Source of the DNA: Candidatus Aminicenantota bacterium
Lineage (GTDB): Bacteria > Acidobacteriota > Aminicenantia > Aminicenantales > Aminicenantaceae
Assembly: GCA_004378665.1 (NCBI GenBank)
Contig: SOIA01000072.1
Coordinates: forward strand, 1-5,749
Direction: 5' to 3'
Length of the DNA: 5,749 nt
Below are positions 1-5,749 of the stretch, in pieces. The notes beneath the pieces were generated by a model. The model was not told the origin of the DNA. It made no database searches and saw nothing but the letters and a program-made list of their open reading frames with translations. Position numbers and translations under genes: made by a program. Position 1 is the stretch's first letter; each line of letters starts with the position of its first letter.

Positions 1-50
1 TAGTACAGATAAAGGCGAATGATTTAAAGCGAGAGACATTCAGTCAATGA
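1..50 (+). CDS. gcvH: 3' end of an upstream gene, probably glycine cleavage system H protein (partial)
   Basis: Only the last 15 full codons are visible, reading VQIKANDLKRETFSQ and then TGA at 48-50; bases 1-2 (TA) finish a preceding Leu, Ile or Val codon. The pattern (L/I/V)-V-Q-I-K-A-N-D-L-K resembles the C-terminal strand of GcvH, where families carry 'GWL(V/F)KIKPSDL...' just before the final helix. GcvH is the small lipoyl carrier that takes the aminomethyl group from the P-protein, and gcvT-gcvH-gcvPA-gcvPB is a familiar order, so context supports the call. The stop codon overlaps the gcvPA start as ATGA, which suggests translational coupling. The tail after the IK motif is only about 11 residues, shorter than the roughly 20 usual for GcvH, so the identity is tentative. 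The start lies outside the window. Confidence 0.5.
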   Translation, partial: VQIKANDLKRETFSQ

Positions 51-1390
51 GCTACATTTCTCTGAGCGATAAAGACAGGAAAGAGATGATGGCCCGAATC
101 GGCATCTCTTCCGTAGATGAACTTTTCCAGACCATTCCTGGAGATATCAGGCTGAAAAGGGAGCTGAACGTTCCCTCTCCTTTGACAGAGATCGAATTGA
201 TTCACCGGTTCGAAAAACTCGCTCAACAAAACAAGTATAAAGATTTTCTTTCATTTTTGGGTGCGGGTGCATATCATCATGTGATTCCTTTTGCGGTGGA
301 TTATCTGAGTTCCAGAGGAGAGTTCGTCAGTCCTTATACTCCTTACCAGCCCGAAGTCAGCCAGGGAACACTCCAGGTGATTTTTGAGTTTCAAACTCTT
401 ATCTGTCAATTGACTGGCATGGATATCGCAAACGCTTCCCTTTATGACGGCGCATCAGGGGCAGCCGAGGCTGTGCTCATGGCTCATCGACTGAAAGATA
501 GACCAAAGGTTTTAATCCCTCAGACTCTTCACCCTCAGTACAAAAGAGTCATCAGGACATACGTGAAAAATCTGGGGATTGAGATCGAAGAGATCGAGTA
601 TGCAGAAACAGGAGAAGTCGATATCCAAAACCTAAAGGACAAACTGGATGACAGAACATCCGCTGTTCTTGTCCAGTCCCCCAATTTTATGGGAGTTGTC
701 GAGGACATCGGAAAAATCTCAAGCCTGGCGCATTCTGTCGATGCTTTGGCCATAGTCGTGGTTGCAGAGGCAGCCTCTCTTGGGATTCTGGAGGCTCCGG
801 GTCATCTGGGAGCGGATATCGTCACGGGAGAAGGCCAATCTTTCGGGATTCCTTTGAGTTTTGGCGGGCCCTATCTGGGTTTCATGTCCTGTTCTAAGGA
901 GTATATCCGCCAATTTCCGGGCCGGATCGCCGGGGAGACTACAGACGTCGATGGGAAGAGGGGATTTGTTCTAACACTGTCAACAAGAGAGCAGCATATC
1001 CGGAGAGAGCGGGCCACCTCCAACATCTGCACCAACCAGGCTTTGTGTGCGCTGAGGGCCACGATTTTTCTGGAGACTCTGGGGAAAGAAGGACTCAGAG
1101 ACCTTGCCGAACAGAACATCCAGAAATCCAACTATGCTTTGGATAAGCTTACCCGGATCAAGGGAATAAAGAGGAAATTCAGTGGACAAGTTTTCAACGA
1201 GTTTGTCCTTGAATTCTCAGGAGACTTGCCCAAGGTTGAGGACGTTCTCGAGGGAAAAGGGATCGTCGGGGGGCTTCACCTCGGTGAGTTCTTCCCTGAT
1301 TTGGGGAACTGTCTTCTTGTATGCGTGACAGAGCTTCATAATAAGGATAAGATCGACTATCTGGCAGCGTGCATGGAAGACGCTGTGTAG
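47..1390 (+). CDS. gcvPA: Glycine dehydrogenase (aminomethyl-transferring), subunit 1 (P-protein alpha half)
   Basis: N-terminal half of a split P-protein. With GcvPB it decarboxylates glycine and transfers the aminomethyl group to lipoyl-GcvH in the cytoplasm. The 447 residues match the usual 440-450 of GcvPA. Visible family motifs are LGAGAYHHVIP (71-81), VSPYTPYQPEVSQGTLQ (94-110), LTGMDIANASLYDGASGAAEA (122-142), GHLGADIVTGEGQSFGIPLS (252-271) with FGGPYLGFM just after, PGRIAGET (291-298), and a block at 306-333 containing LSTREQHIRRERATSN. The fold is an aspartate-aminotransferase-type PLP domain. The position equivalent to the PLP lysine carries GEGQSFG with no lysine, as expected for this half, because the cofactor is held by GcvPB. 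The ATG at 47 sits inside an ATGA overlap with the upstream stop. A weak GAGAG at 31-35 lies 11 nt before it, so reinitiation probably helps. Seven bases separate it from gcvPB. No disruption is seen. Confidence 0.96.
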   Translation: MSYISLSDKDRKEMMARIGISSVDELFQTIPGDIRLKRELNVPSPLTEIELIHRFEKLAQQNKYKDFLSFLGAGAYHHVIPFAVDYLSSRGEFVSPYTPYQPEVSQGTLQVIFEFQTLICQLTGMDIANASLYDGASGAAEAVLMAHRLKDRPKVLIPQTLHPQYKRVIRTYVKNLGIEIEEIEYAETGEVDIQNLKDKLDDRTSAVLVQSPNFMGVVEDIGKISSLAHSVDALAIVVVAEAASLGILEAPGHLGADIVTGEGQSFGIPLSFGGPYLGFMSCSKEYIRQFPGRIAGETTDVDGKRGFVLTLSTREQHIRRERATSNICTNQALCALRATIFLETLGKEGLRDLAEQNIQKSNYALDKLTRIKGIKRKFSGQVFNEFVLEFSGDLPKVEDVLEGKGIVGGLHLGEFFPDLGNCLLVCVTELHNKDKIDYLAACMEDAV

Positions 1391-1397
1391 AGAATTC

Positions 1398-2867
1398 ATG
1401 ATGATTCGAGAGCCTTTGATATTTGAGATCAGCGAGAAGGGAAAGAGAGCCTTCTTTCTGCCTGAGATCGATGTTCCTGTTAAAAAGGAAATTCTCCAGA
1501 ATCTTCCTCTGCGGAGTGGGATCAAGGGATTCCCCGAGGTTTCGGAGGTGGAAATCGTCAGGCATTTCACGAGGCTTTCCCGGACGAATTACTGTATCGA
1601 CGAGGGATTTTATCCACTGGGCTCGTGCACGATGAAGTACAATCCCAAGATCAATGAGAAGGTCGCATCCATCCTGGGGTTCACGGCATCGCATCCTTGC
1701 GCTCCTTCTGACCTGGTCCAGGGAAATCTCGAAATCCTCAAAACAGCAGAGGAACTCCTGGCAGAGATCACAGGAATGGACGCCTACACCCTTCAGCCTT
1801 CAGCCGGAGCTCAAGGTGAGCTGCTGGGCATGATGCTCATCCGGTCATGTTTGGAAGAGAGAGGAAATCCGAGGAAGATCGTTCTGATTCCGGATTCTGC
1901 CCACGGGACCAATCCCTCAAGCGCTCATATCTGCGGTTATCGGGTTCAAGAGATCAAGTCCAATGAGCTGGGAACGATCGATGCGGACGACCTTGCCCAG
2001 CACATGACAGAAGACGTGGCCGCGCTGATGATCACCAACCCGAATACGCTGGGAGTGTTTGAGGCGGATATCAAGAAGATAGCGGAAATCGTCCATTCTA
2101 AAGGTGGGTTCATCTACATGGATGGAGCCAATTTGAATGCGTTGATAGGTGTCTGCAGGCCTGGAGACATGGATGTGGACGTGATCCATCTCAACCTGCA
2201 CAAGACTTTCTCGACACCTCATGGAGGCGGCGGTCCTGGAGCTGGGCCTGTGGGAGTGAAGCGGGAGCTGGAGCCATATCTTCCTGTACCCGTCGTAGTC
2301 AAAAGAGAAAATCAATACATCTTCGATTTCGACCGTCCGAAAAGCATCGGAAGAGTTCACAGTTTCTTCGGGAATTTTTTAGTTATCGTTAAGGCTTTAT
2401 CCTATATTTTTTCTTTGGGTCCCATCGGTCTGAAGGAAGTGGCTGAGGTTGCTGTTTTGAATTCCAATTATGTGCGCAAGAGTCTGGAAGATGATTACCA
2501 TCTGAAATACACCACTCCGACTTATCATGAGTGCGTTTTCTCGGATAAGTTCCAGAGGGAATTCGGTGTCCAAAATATCGATATCGCCAAGAGGCTTATT
2601 GATTATGGGATCCATCCTCCCACTATGTCTTTTCCGTTGATCGTTCAAGGAGCACTGATGACCGAGCCGACTGAAACCGAAAGCAAAAGAGACATCGACA
2701 TGTTTATTGATGCGATGAAGCAGATCGCAAAAGAAGCAAAGGAAAATCCTGAGGTTGTGAAATCAGCCCCGCATACATCTTATGTCCGACGTCTGGATGA
2801 GACCACGGCGGCCCGAGAGCCTATCCTGAGATGGAATGAGAACAAAAAGATAGAGGAAGAAGTATAA
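1398..2867 (+). CDS. gcvPB: Glycine dehydrogenase (aminomethyl-transferring), subunit 2 (PLP-binding P-protein half)
   Basis: Catalytic, PLP-carrying half of the split P-protein, partner of GcvPA. Its 489 residues match the usual length of about 480-500. The N-terminus (REPLIFEIS, 4-12) and the PEVSEVEIVRHFTRLSRTNY block (46-65) are typical of GcvPB. They are followed by YPLGSCTMKYNPKIN (72-86), LQPSAGAQGEL (132-142), DSAHGTNPSSAH (166-177), NPNTLGVFE (214-222) and MDGANLNAL (241-249). HLNLHKTFSTPHGGGGPGAG spans 264-283, with Lys269 (codon at 2202-2204) as the predicted Schiff-base lysine and a glycine-rich loop after it. MTEPTETESK (421-430) is the conserved C-terminal motif. Two adjacent ATGs (1398 and 1401) are possible starts. 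The only nearby Shine-Dalgarno-like bases are a weak AGAGA at 1389-1393, so translation probably relies on coupling with gcvPA 7 nt upstream. The reading frame is intact. Confidence 0.97.
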   Translation: MMIREPLIFEISEKGKRAFFLPEIDVPVKKEILQNLPLRSGIKGFPEVSEVEIVRHFTRLSRTNYCIDEGFYPLGSCTMKYNPKINEKVASILGFTASHPCAPSDLVQGNLEILKTAEELLAEITGMDAYTLQPSAGAQGELLGMMLIRSCLEERGNPRKIVLIPDSAHGTNPSSAHICGYRVQEIKSNELGTIDADDLAQHMTEDVAALMITNPNTLGVFEADIKKIAEIVHSKGGFIYMDGANLNALIGVCRPGDMDVDVIHLNLHKTFSTPHGGGGPGAGPVGVKRELEPYLPVPVVVKRENQYIFDFDRPKSIGRVHSFFGNFLVIVKALSYIFSLGPIGLKEVAEVAVLNSNYVRKSLEDDYHLKYTTPTYHECVFSDKFQREFGVQNIDIAKRLIDYGIHPPTMSFPLIVQGALMTEPTETESKRDIDMFIDAMKQIAKEAKENPEVVKSAPHTSYVRRLDETTAAREPILRWNENKKIEEEV

Positions 2868-2899
2868 AAGCATTCATAATGTATGATAAAAACAGTATT

Positions 2900-2905
2900 G
2901 GATGA
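2900..2905 (+). promoter_or_regulatory. Ribosome binding site that favours the downstream glyQ start
   Basis: GGATGA ends 7 nt before the ATG at 2913 and is one mismatch from GGAGGA. The alternative upstream ATG at 2883 has only AAAAG (2866-2870) or the distant GAGGAAG (about 2853-2859, over 20 nt away). This is the main sequence reason, together with family N-terminal length, for placing the glyQ start at 2913. Confidence 0.5.
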
Positions 2906-2912
2906 ACATAGA

Positions 2913-3761
2913 ATGAGCATTCAGAACTTGATCATGAATCTCCAGAAGTTCTGGGCTAACCAGGGATGCTATCTGGCGCAGACTTATGACCTTGAGGTGG
3001 GGGCAGGGACCATGACTCCTGATACTTTTTTCAGAGTTCTCGATCAAAGGTCCTGGAAGGTTGCCTATGTCCAGCCTTCCCGGAGGCCTACGGATGGTCG
3101 CTACGGGGAGAATCCACACAGAGTCCAGAAACACTTCCAGTACCAGGTGATCATCAAGCCTTCTCCTCAGGATATTCAGCAGATATACATAAATAGTCTG
3201 GTTTCTCTTGGCATCAACATTCAGGAACACGACCTGCGTTTTGATGAAGATGACTGGGAATCTCCCTCTATCGGAGCTTGGGGTGTGGGGTGGCAGGTCT
3301 TGCTCGATGGCCTGGAAATCACTCAGTTTACATATTTCCAACAGGCCGGAGGGATTGACCTTTCTCCTGTCCCTGTGGAACTCACCTACGGGCTGGAAAG
3401 ATTGGAAATGTTCCTCGAGGGAAAAGATGACATCTATGATTTGGACTGGTCCGATGACGTGAGCTACAAGGATTTACGGTTTTTGGAAGAAAAAGAGTTT
3501 TCTGAATACAATTTTAACCAGGCAGATATTGGGACTCTTAGAGAGTCGTTCCGTCTGAATGAGAGAGAGGCCCAACACCTCATCGATAAGGATTTACTTC
3601 TTCCGGCTTATGATATGTGCCTGAAATGTTCTCACTTTTTTAATCTTCTGGATTCCAGAGGAGCTATCAGCGTTACCGAAAGAGTGAAGATGATCGCTCA
3701 GATAAGGAATCTTGTTAGTCAGATCGCTCAGAAATACATATCCCGGGAGGAGGCGTCCTGA
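2913..3761 (+). CDS. glyQ: Glycyl-tRNA synthetase, alpha subunit
   Basis: Class II aminoacyl-tRNA synthetase core subunit of the bacterial alpha2beta2 GlyRS. It activates glycine with ATP and forms Gly-tRNA with GlyS. From the ATG at 2913 the protein is 282 residues, close to the usual 285-300. Visible are LQKFWANQGC (10-19), YDLEVGAGT (25-33), the class II motif 2 region AYVQPSRRPTDGRYGENP (51-68), VIIKPSP (79-85), GAWGVGWQVLLDGLEITQFT (121-140) with YFQQAGG after it, motif 3 ELTYGLERLEMFL (156-168), and the C-terminal FNLLDSRGAISVTERV block (243-258). An in-frame ATG at 2883 would add ten residues (MIKTVLDEHR) and give 292. I prefer 2913 because GGATGA at 2900-2905 is well spaced before it, no Shine-Dalgarno precedes 2883, and family members start about eight residues before the LxxFW motif. 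A small change lies in YKDLRFLEEKEFSEYNF (185-201), where relatives read roughly YGDVFLENEREFSVYNF. The stop overlaps the glyS start. Confidence 0.96.
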   Translation: MSIQNLIMNLQKFWANQGCYLAQTYDLEVGAGTMTPDTFFRVLDQRSWKVAYVQPSRRPTDGRYGENPHRVQKHFQYQVIIKPSPQDIQQIYINSLVSLGINIQEHDLRFDEDDWESPSIGAWGVGWQVLLDGLEITQFTYFQQAGGIDLSPVPVELTYGLERLEMFLEGKDDIYDLDWSDDVSYKDLRFLEEKEFSEYNFNQADIGTLRESFRLNEREAQHLIDKDLLLPAYDMCLKCSHFFNLLDSRGAISVTERVKMIAQIRNLVSQIAQKYISREEAS

Positions 3762-3774
3762 TGGAGTTCCTCCT
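3745..3774 (+). promoter_or_regulatory. glyS ribosome binding site with possible sequestering hairpin at the glyQ-glyS overlap
   Basis: GGGAGGAGG at 3745-3753 is the strongest Shine-Dalgarno match in the window and lies 7 nt before the glyS ATG at 3761. It falls inside the last glyQ codons. Codons 3-5 of glyS (TTC CTC CTT) are its complement. In RNA, 3745-3752 can pair with 3767-3774 (six Watson-Crick pairs, GGAGGA with UCCUCC, flanked by a G-U at each end), leaving a 14-nt loop that holds the glyQ stop and the glyS start. The base complementarity is directly visible; a role in coupling glyS translation to glyQ is inferred. Confidence 0.5.
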
Positions 3775-5749
3775 TGAAGTTTTCACAGAAGAGATGCCCC
3801 CTTCTCATGTCAAAGCGGCGCTCTCCCAGCTCGATGAAAAATTCAAGGATGAACTTTCGTCCAATGATATCGATGCGAAAAAGATTGAGATCTATGGAAC
3901 CTGTCGACGCCTTATAGTCTTTGGAGACCTAGCGCCGAAACAGAAGGACAGAGAAGAAGAGCTCATCGGTCCTCCTAAGGCGGTGGCTTTCCAGGAAGAT
4001 GGCACGCCCGCGCCTGCTGCCAATGGCTTCGCGAAGTCACAGGGCGTAAAAGTCAGCGATCTTGAGATCATAAAGACGGATAAGGGTGAATATCTAGGCA
4101 TTAAAAAAATTGAAAAAGGCAGGCCCACTCAGGACATTCTCTCCGAGATGCTTCCTTCAATGGTCTCTTCCCTCTCTTTTCCAAAAATGATGAGATGGGG
4201 GAGCAGCTCTTTCCGGTTTTCCCGCCCGATCAAGAATATCCTTTGCATTTTCAACGAGAAGCCTCTTTCTTTTTCAGTCGCAGGTGTAACCTCCGGAAAC
4301 TCCACGTGTGGGCATAAGCTGCATTCTCCCAAAAAAATAAAGGTCAAAACTTTCAGCGAATACAAAGAGGCGTTAAAAAAGATGAAAGTCGTGGTGAACC
4401 AGGAAGAAAGAAGGCGGATGATCCTGAGCCAGATCGAACGGAAGCTGGCCTCTCTGAATGCCGAATGCTATCCGGATGAGGAGCTTTTGGAACGTCTCAG
4501 TTATGATGTGGAGTATCCTTATGTTTTTCTTGGCTCTTTCCCGGAGGATTATTTAGACCTCCCGATCGAAGTTTTAAGCACTGCTATGAGAGAAGGTCAG
4601 AGACTGTTCTCTGTGGTCAAAGATAAGAAACAGTTGCCTTTCTTTTTGGGAGTGGCTGATGGTTACAGGGACGTCAGGTCGCTCATTCAAAAAGGAAACG
4701 AAAGAGTCTTGAAAGCGCGGTTGGAAGATGCCAGGTTTTTCTGGGCACAGGATCGAAAGACTGGCTTGAAGGGTCGAGCAAAGAATTTGGGAAGGATCGT
4801 CTTTCAGGAAAGACTTGGAAACTACGAGGATAAAACCAATAGACTGAAGAAAATTGTGGCGTACTTGGCCGATAAGATCGACGCGCAAAAAGTAAAAAAA
4901 GAAGTAGTTCAAGGGGCTGAATTTTCTAAAGTGGACCTCCTCACTGATATGGTGAGAGAGTTCCCTTCGCTTCAAGGGAAAATGGGGGGACTTTATGCCC
5001 GGGAAGAAGGACATCCGGCTCCAGTCTGGAAGGCCGTGTATGAGCATTATCAGCCTGTGAGCCTGGAGGATGAATCCCCATCTTCACTGACCGGTTCCAT
5101 CCTCTCCATTTCCGATAAACTCGACTCGATAGTCGGAGCAGTCGGCATTGGAATTCGGGTAACAGGATCTAAAGATCCGTTGGGATTGCGACGGAACGCT
5201 CAGGGTATCTGTAAAGTCATTCTGGATAAAAAACTCGATTTTCCTTTCTCTCGGTTGTTGGATAAGGTGATCGATGTGTATGGATCTAAAATCCGTGAGC
5301 CTGAAATACAGGTCAAGAATTACTGCCTGGAATTTTTCTCCGGTAGGCTTCGGTATATTTATGAAAAACAGGGCTATCGTTACGACTTGATAAATGCGGC
5401 TGTCTCTGCAGGGATTGACAATATTTATCACTCTTTCCTCAGGGTGAAAGCTCTGGATTCACTCAAAGACAGTCCGAATTTTGAACCTCTGATCCTTATT
5501 TTCAAGAGAGTCAATAATATTCTGCGGAGTCAACTCCCTTGTCGGGTCAACTCCGGGCTGTTTGTGGAGAAGGATGAGAGGGAGCTTTACACGACTTTTT
5601 GTATAATCCAGGACAATGTCCTTCCTTTGATCAAAAAAGGAGATTTTTCCCAGGCACAAAAAATCATTTTCAGGATAAGAACCTCGATCAATAATTTTTT
5701 TGACAATGTTCTGGTGATGGCCGATGAGAAGAGAATCAGGCGGAACCGC
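3761..5749 (+). CDS. glyS: Glycyl-tRNA synthetase, beta subunit (3' end cut by window edge)
   Basis: Beta subunit of the alpha2beta2 GlyRS, which recognises and binds tRNA-Gly while GlyQ forms the active site. The 663 codons visible stay open to the last base. Bacterial GlyS is about 690 residues, so roughly 25 are missing. Family landmarks by residue are the N-terminal MEFLLEVFTEEMPP (1-14), GTCRRL (46-51), IGPPKAVAF (69-77), FPKMMRWGSSSFRFSRPIKN (140-159), VNQEERR (212-218), EYPYVFLGSFPEDYLDLP (251-268), KGNERVLKARLEDARFFWAQ (311-330), VDLLTDMVREFPSLQGKMGG (391-410), SISDKLDSIVG (448-458; DK replaces the metal-binding HD pair, as in other GlyS HD-like domains) and KDPLGLRRNA (471-480). The C-terminal helical anticodon-binding-like region includes RVNSGLF (595-601) and FFDNVLVMADEKRIRRNR (646-663), which aligns with the last conserved block. 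It starts within the glyQ stop (TGATG) behind a strong GGGAGGAGG. Confidence 0.96.
   Translation, partial: MEFLLEVFTEEMPPSHVKAALSQLDEKFKDELSSNDIDAKKIEIYGTCRRLIVFGDLAPKQKDREEELIGPPKAVAFQEDGTPAPAANGFAKSQGVKVSDLEIIKTDKGEYLGIKKIEKGRPTQDILSEMLPSMVSSLSFPKMMRWGSSSFRFSRPIKNILCIFNEKPLSFSVAGVTSGNSTCGHKLHSPKKIKVKTFSEYKEALKKMKVVVNQEERRRMILSQIERKLASLNAECYPDEELLERLSYDVEYPYVFLGSFPEDYLDLPIEVLSTAMREGQRLFSVVKDKKQLPFFLGVADGYRDVRSLIQKGNERVLKARLEDARFFWAQDRKTGLKGRAKNLGRIVFQERLGNYEDKTNRLKKIVAYLADKIDAQKVKKEVVQGAEFSKVDLLTDMVREFPSLQGKMGGLYAREEGHPAPVWKAVYEHYQPVSLEDESPSSLTGSILSISDKLDSIVGAVGIGIRVTGSKDPLGLRRNAQGICKVILDKKLDFPFSRLLDKVIDVYGSKIREPEIQVKNYCLEFFSGRLRYIYEKQGYRYDLINAAVSAGIDNIYHSFLRVKALDSLKDSPNFEPLILIFKRVNNILRSQLPCRVNSGLFVEKDERELYTTFCIIQDNVLPLIKKGDFSQAQKIIFRIRTSINNFFDNVLVMADEKRIRRNR

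Noticed and set aside
1389..1412. Inverted-repeat look around GAATTCATGATGATTC at the gcvPB start
   Set aside because: Only four base pairs (GAAT/ATTC) can form around the start codons, too weak for a terminator or regulatory hairpin.
1194..1694. A 166-codon open frame on the minus strand across the gcvPA/gcvPB junction
   Set aside because: It lies opposite two clearly conserved genes, its product is rich in Arg, Ser and Pro with no recognisable motif, and no ribosome binding site or promoter is evident. It is an antisense shadow.
2859..2887. A possible promoter before glyQ, with -10-like TATAAA (2863-2868) or TATGAT (2882-2887)
   Set aside because: No TTGACA-like -35 box lies at suitable spacing before either hexamer. 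Such AT-rich words are common in short gaps, and the operon layout does not require a promoter here.
2870..2923. Repeated GCATTCA at 2870-2876 and 2917-2923 flanking the glyQ start region
   Set aside because: A seven-base direct repeat 47 nt apart is easily due to chance, and the second copy is within glyQ coding sequence.
4375..4381. A_AAA_AAG slippery heptamer in the glyS zero frame (Leu205-Lys206-Lys207), a possible -1 frameshift site
   Set aside because: The -1 frame would end after about 35 codons and give a truncated protein without the conserved C-terminal part. I see no obvious stimulatory stem or upstream Shine-Dalgarno, and several similar A-runs occur in this lysine-rich gene (4102-4108, 4331-4337, 4889-4895). 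It is probably codon-driven chance.
4574..5047. A 157-codon open frame on the minus strand inside glyS
   Set aside because: glyS is continuously conserved across this region on the plus strand, and the minus-strand product matches no family I recognise.

Overview
This window is a compact, single-direction (+ strand) housekeeping stretch built around glycine. In order it holds the last few codons of an upstream gene (probably gcvH), gcvPA and gcvPB (the two subunits of a split glycine decarboxylase, the P-protein of the glycine cleavage system), glyQ (alpha subunit of the heterotetrameric glycyl-tRNA synthetase), and glyS (beta subunit), which is cut by the right edge about 25 codons before its expected end.

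The genes are packed like an operon. An ATGA overlap joins the upstream gene to gcvPA. There are 7 nt between gcvPA and gcvPB, 15 or 45 nt between gcvPB and glyQ depending on the glyQ start, and a one-base TGATG overlap between glyQ and glyS. I see no intrinsic terminator, convincing internal promoter, riboswitch, tRNA, mobile element or CRISPR. Any glycine riboswitch or promoter for the unit would lie upstream of this window. No gap exceeds 45 nt.

Functionally, GcvPA/GcvPB decarboxylate glycine and load the aminomethyl group onto lipoyl-GcvH, giving CO2 and, through GcvT, methylene-tetrahydrofolate. GlyQ/GlyS instead spend glycine and ATP to charge tRNA-Gly. The unit thus joins glycine breakdown (or, in reverse, synthesis) to glycine use in translation.

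The host is a bacterium with a split P-protein and an alpha2beta2 GlyRS. By eye the base composition is medium GC, with frequent AGA/AGG arginine codons. From memory, GlyQ resembles the Thermotoga-type protein more than the E. coli one. This fits several deep or candidate bacterial lineages (Thermotogae, Deltaproteobacteria, Acidobacteria/Aminicenantes-like groups), but the window alone cannot fix the phylum.

I found no undescribed system. The observation most worth checking is a potential hairpin at the glyQ/glyS junction that would hide the strong glyS ribosome binding site and put the glyS start codon in the loop, a plausible device for balancing the two subunits.
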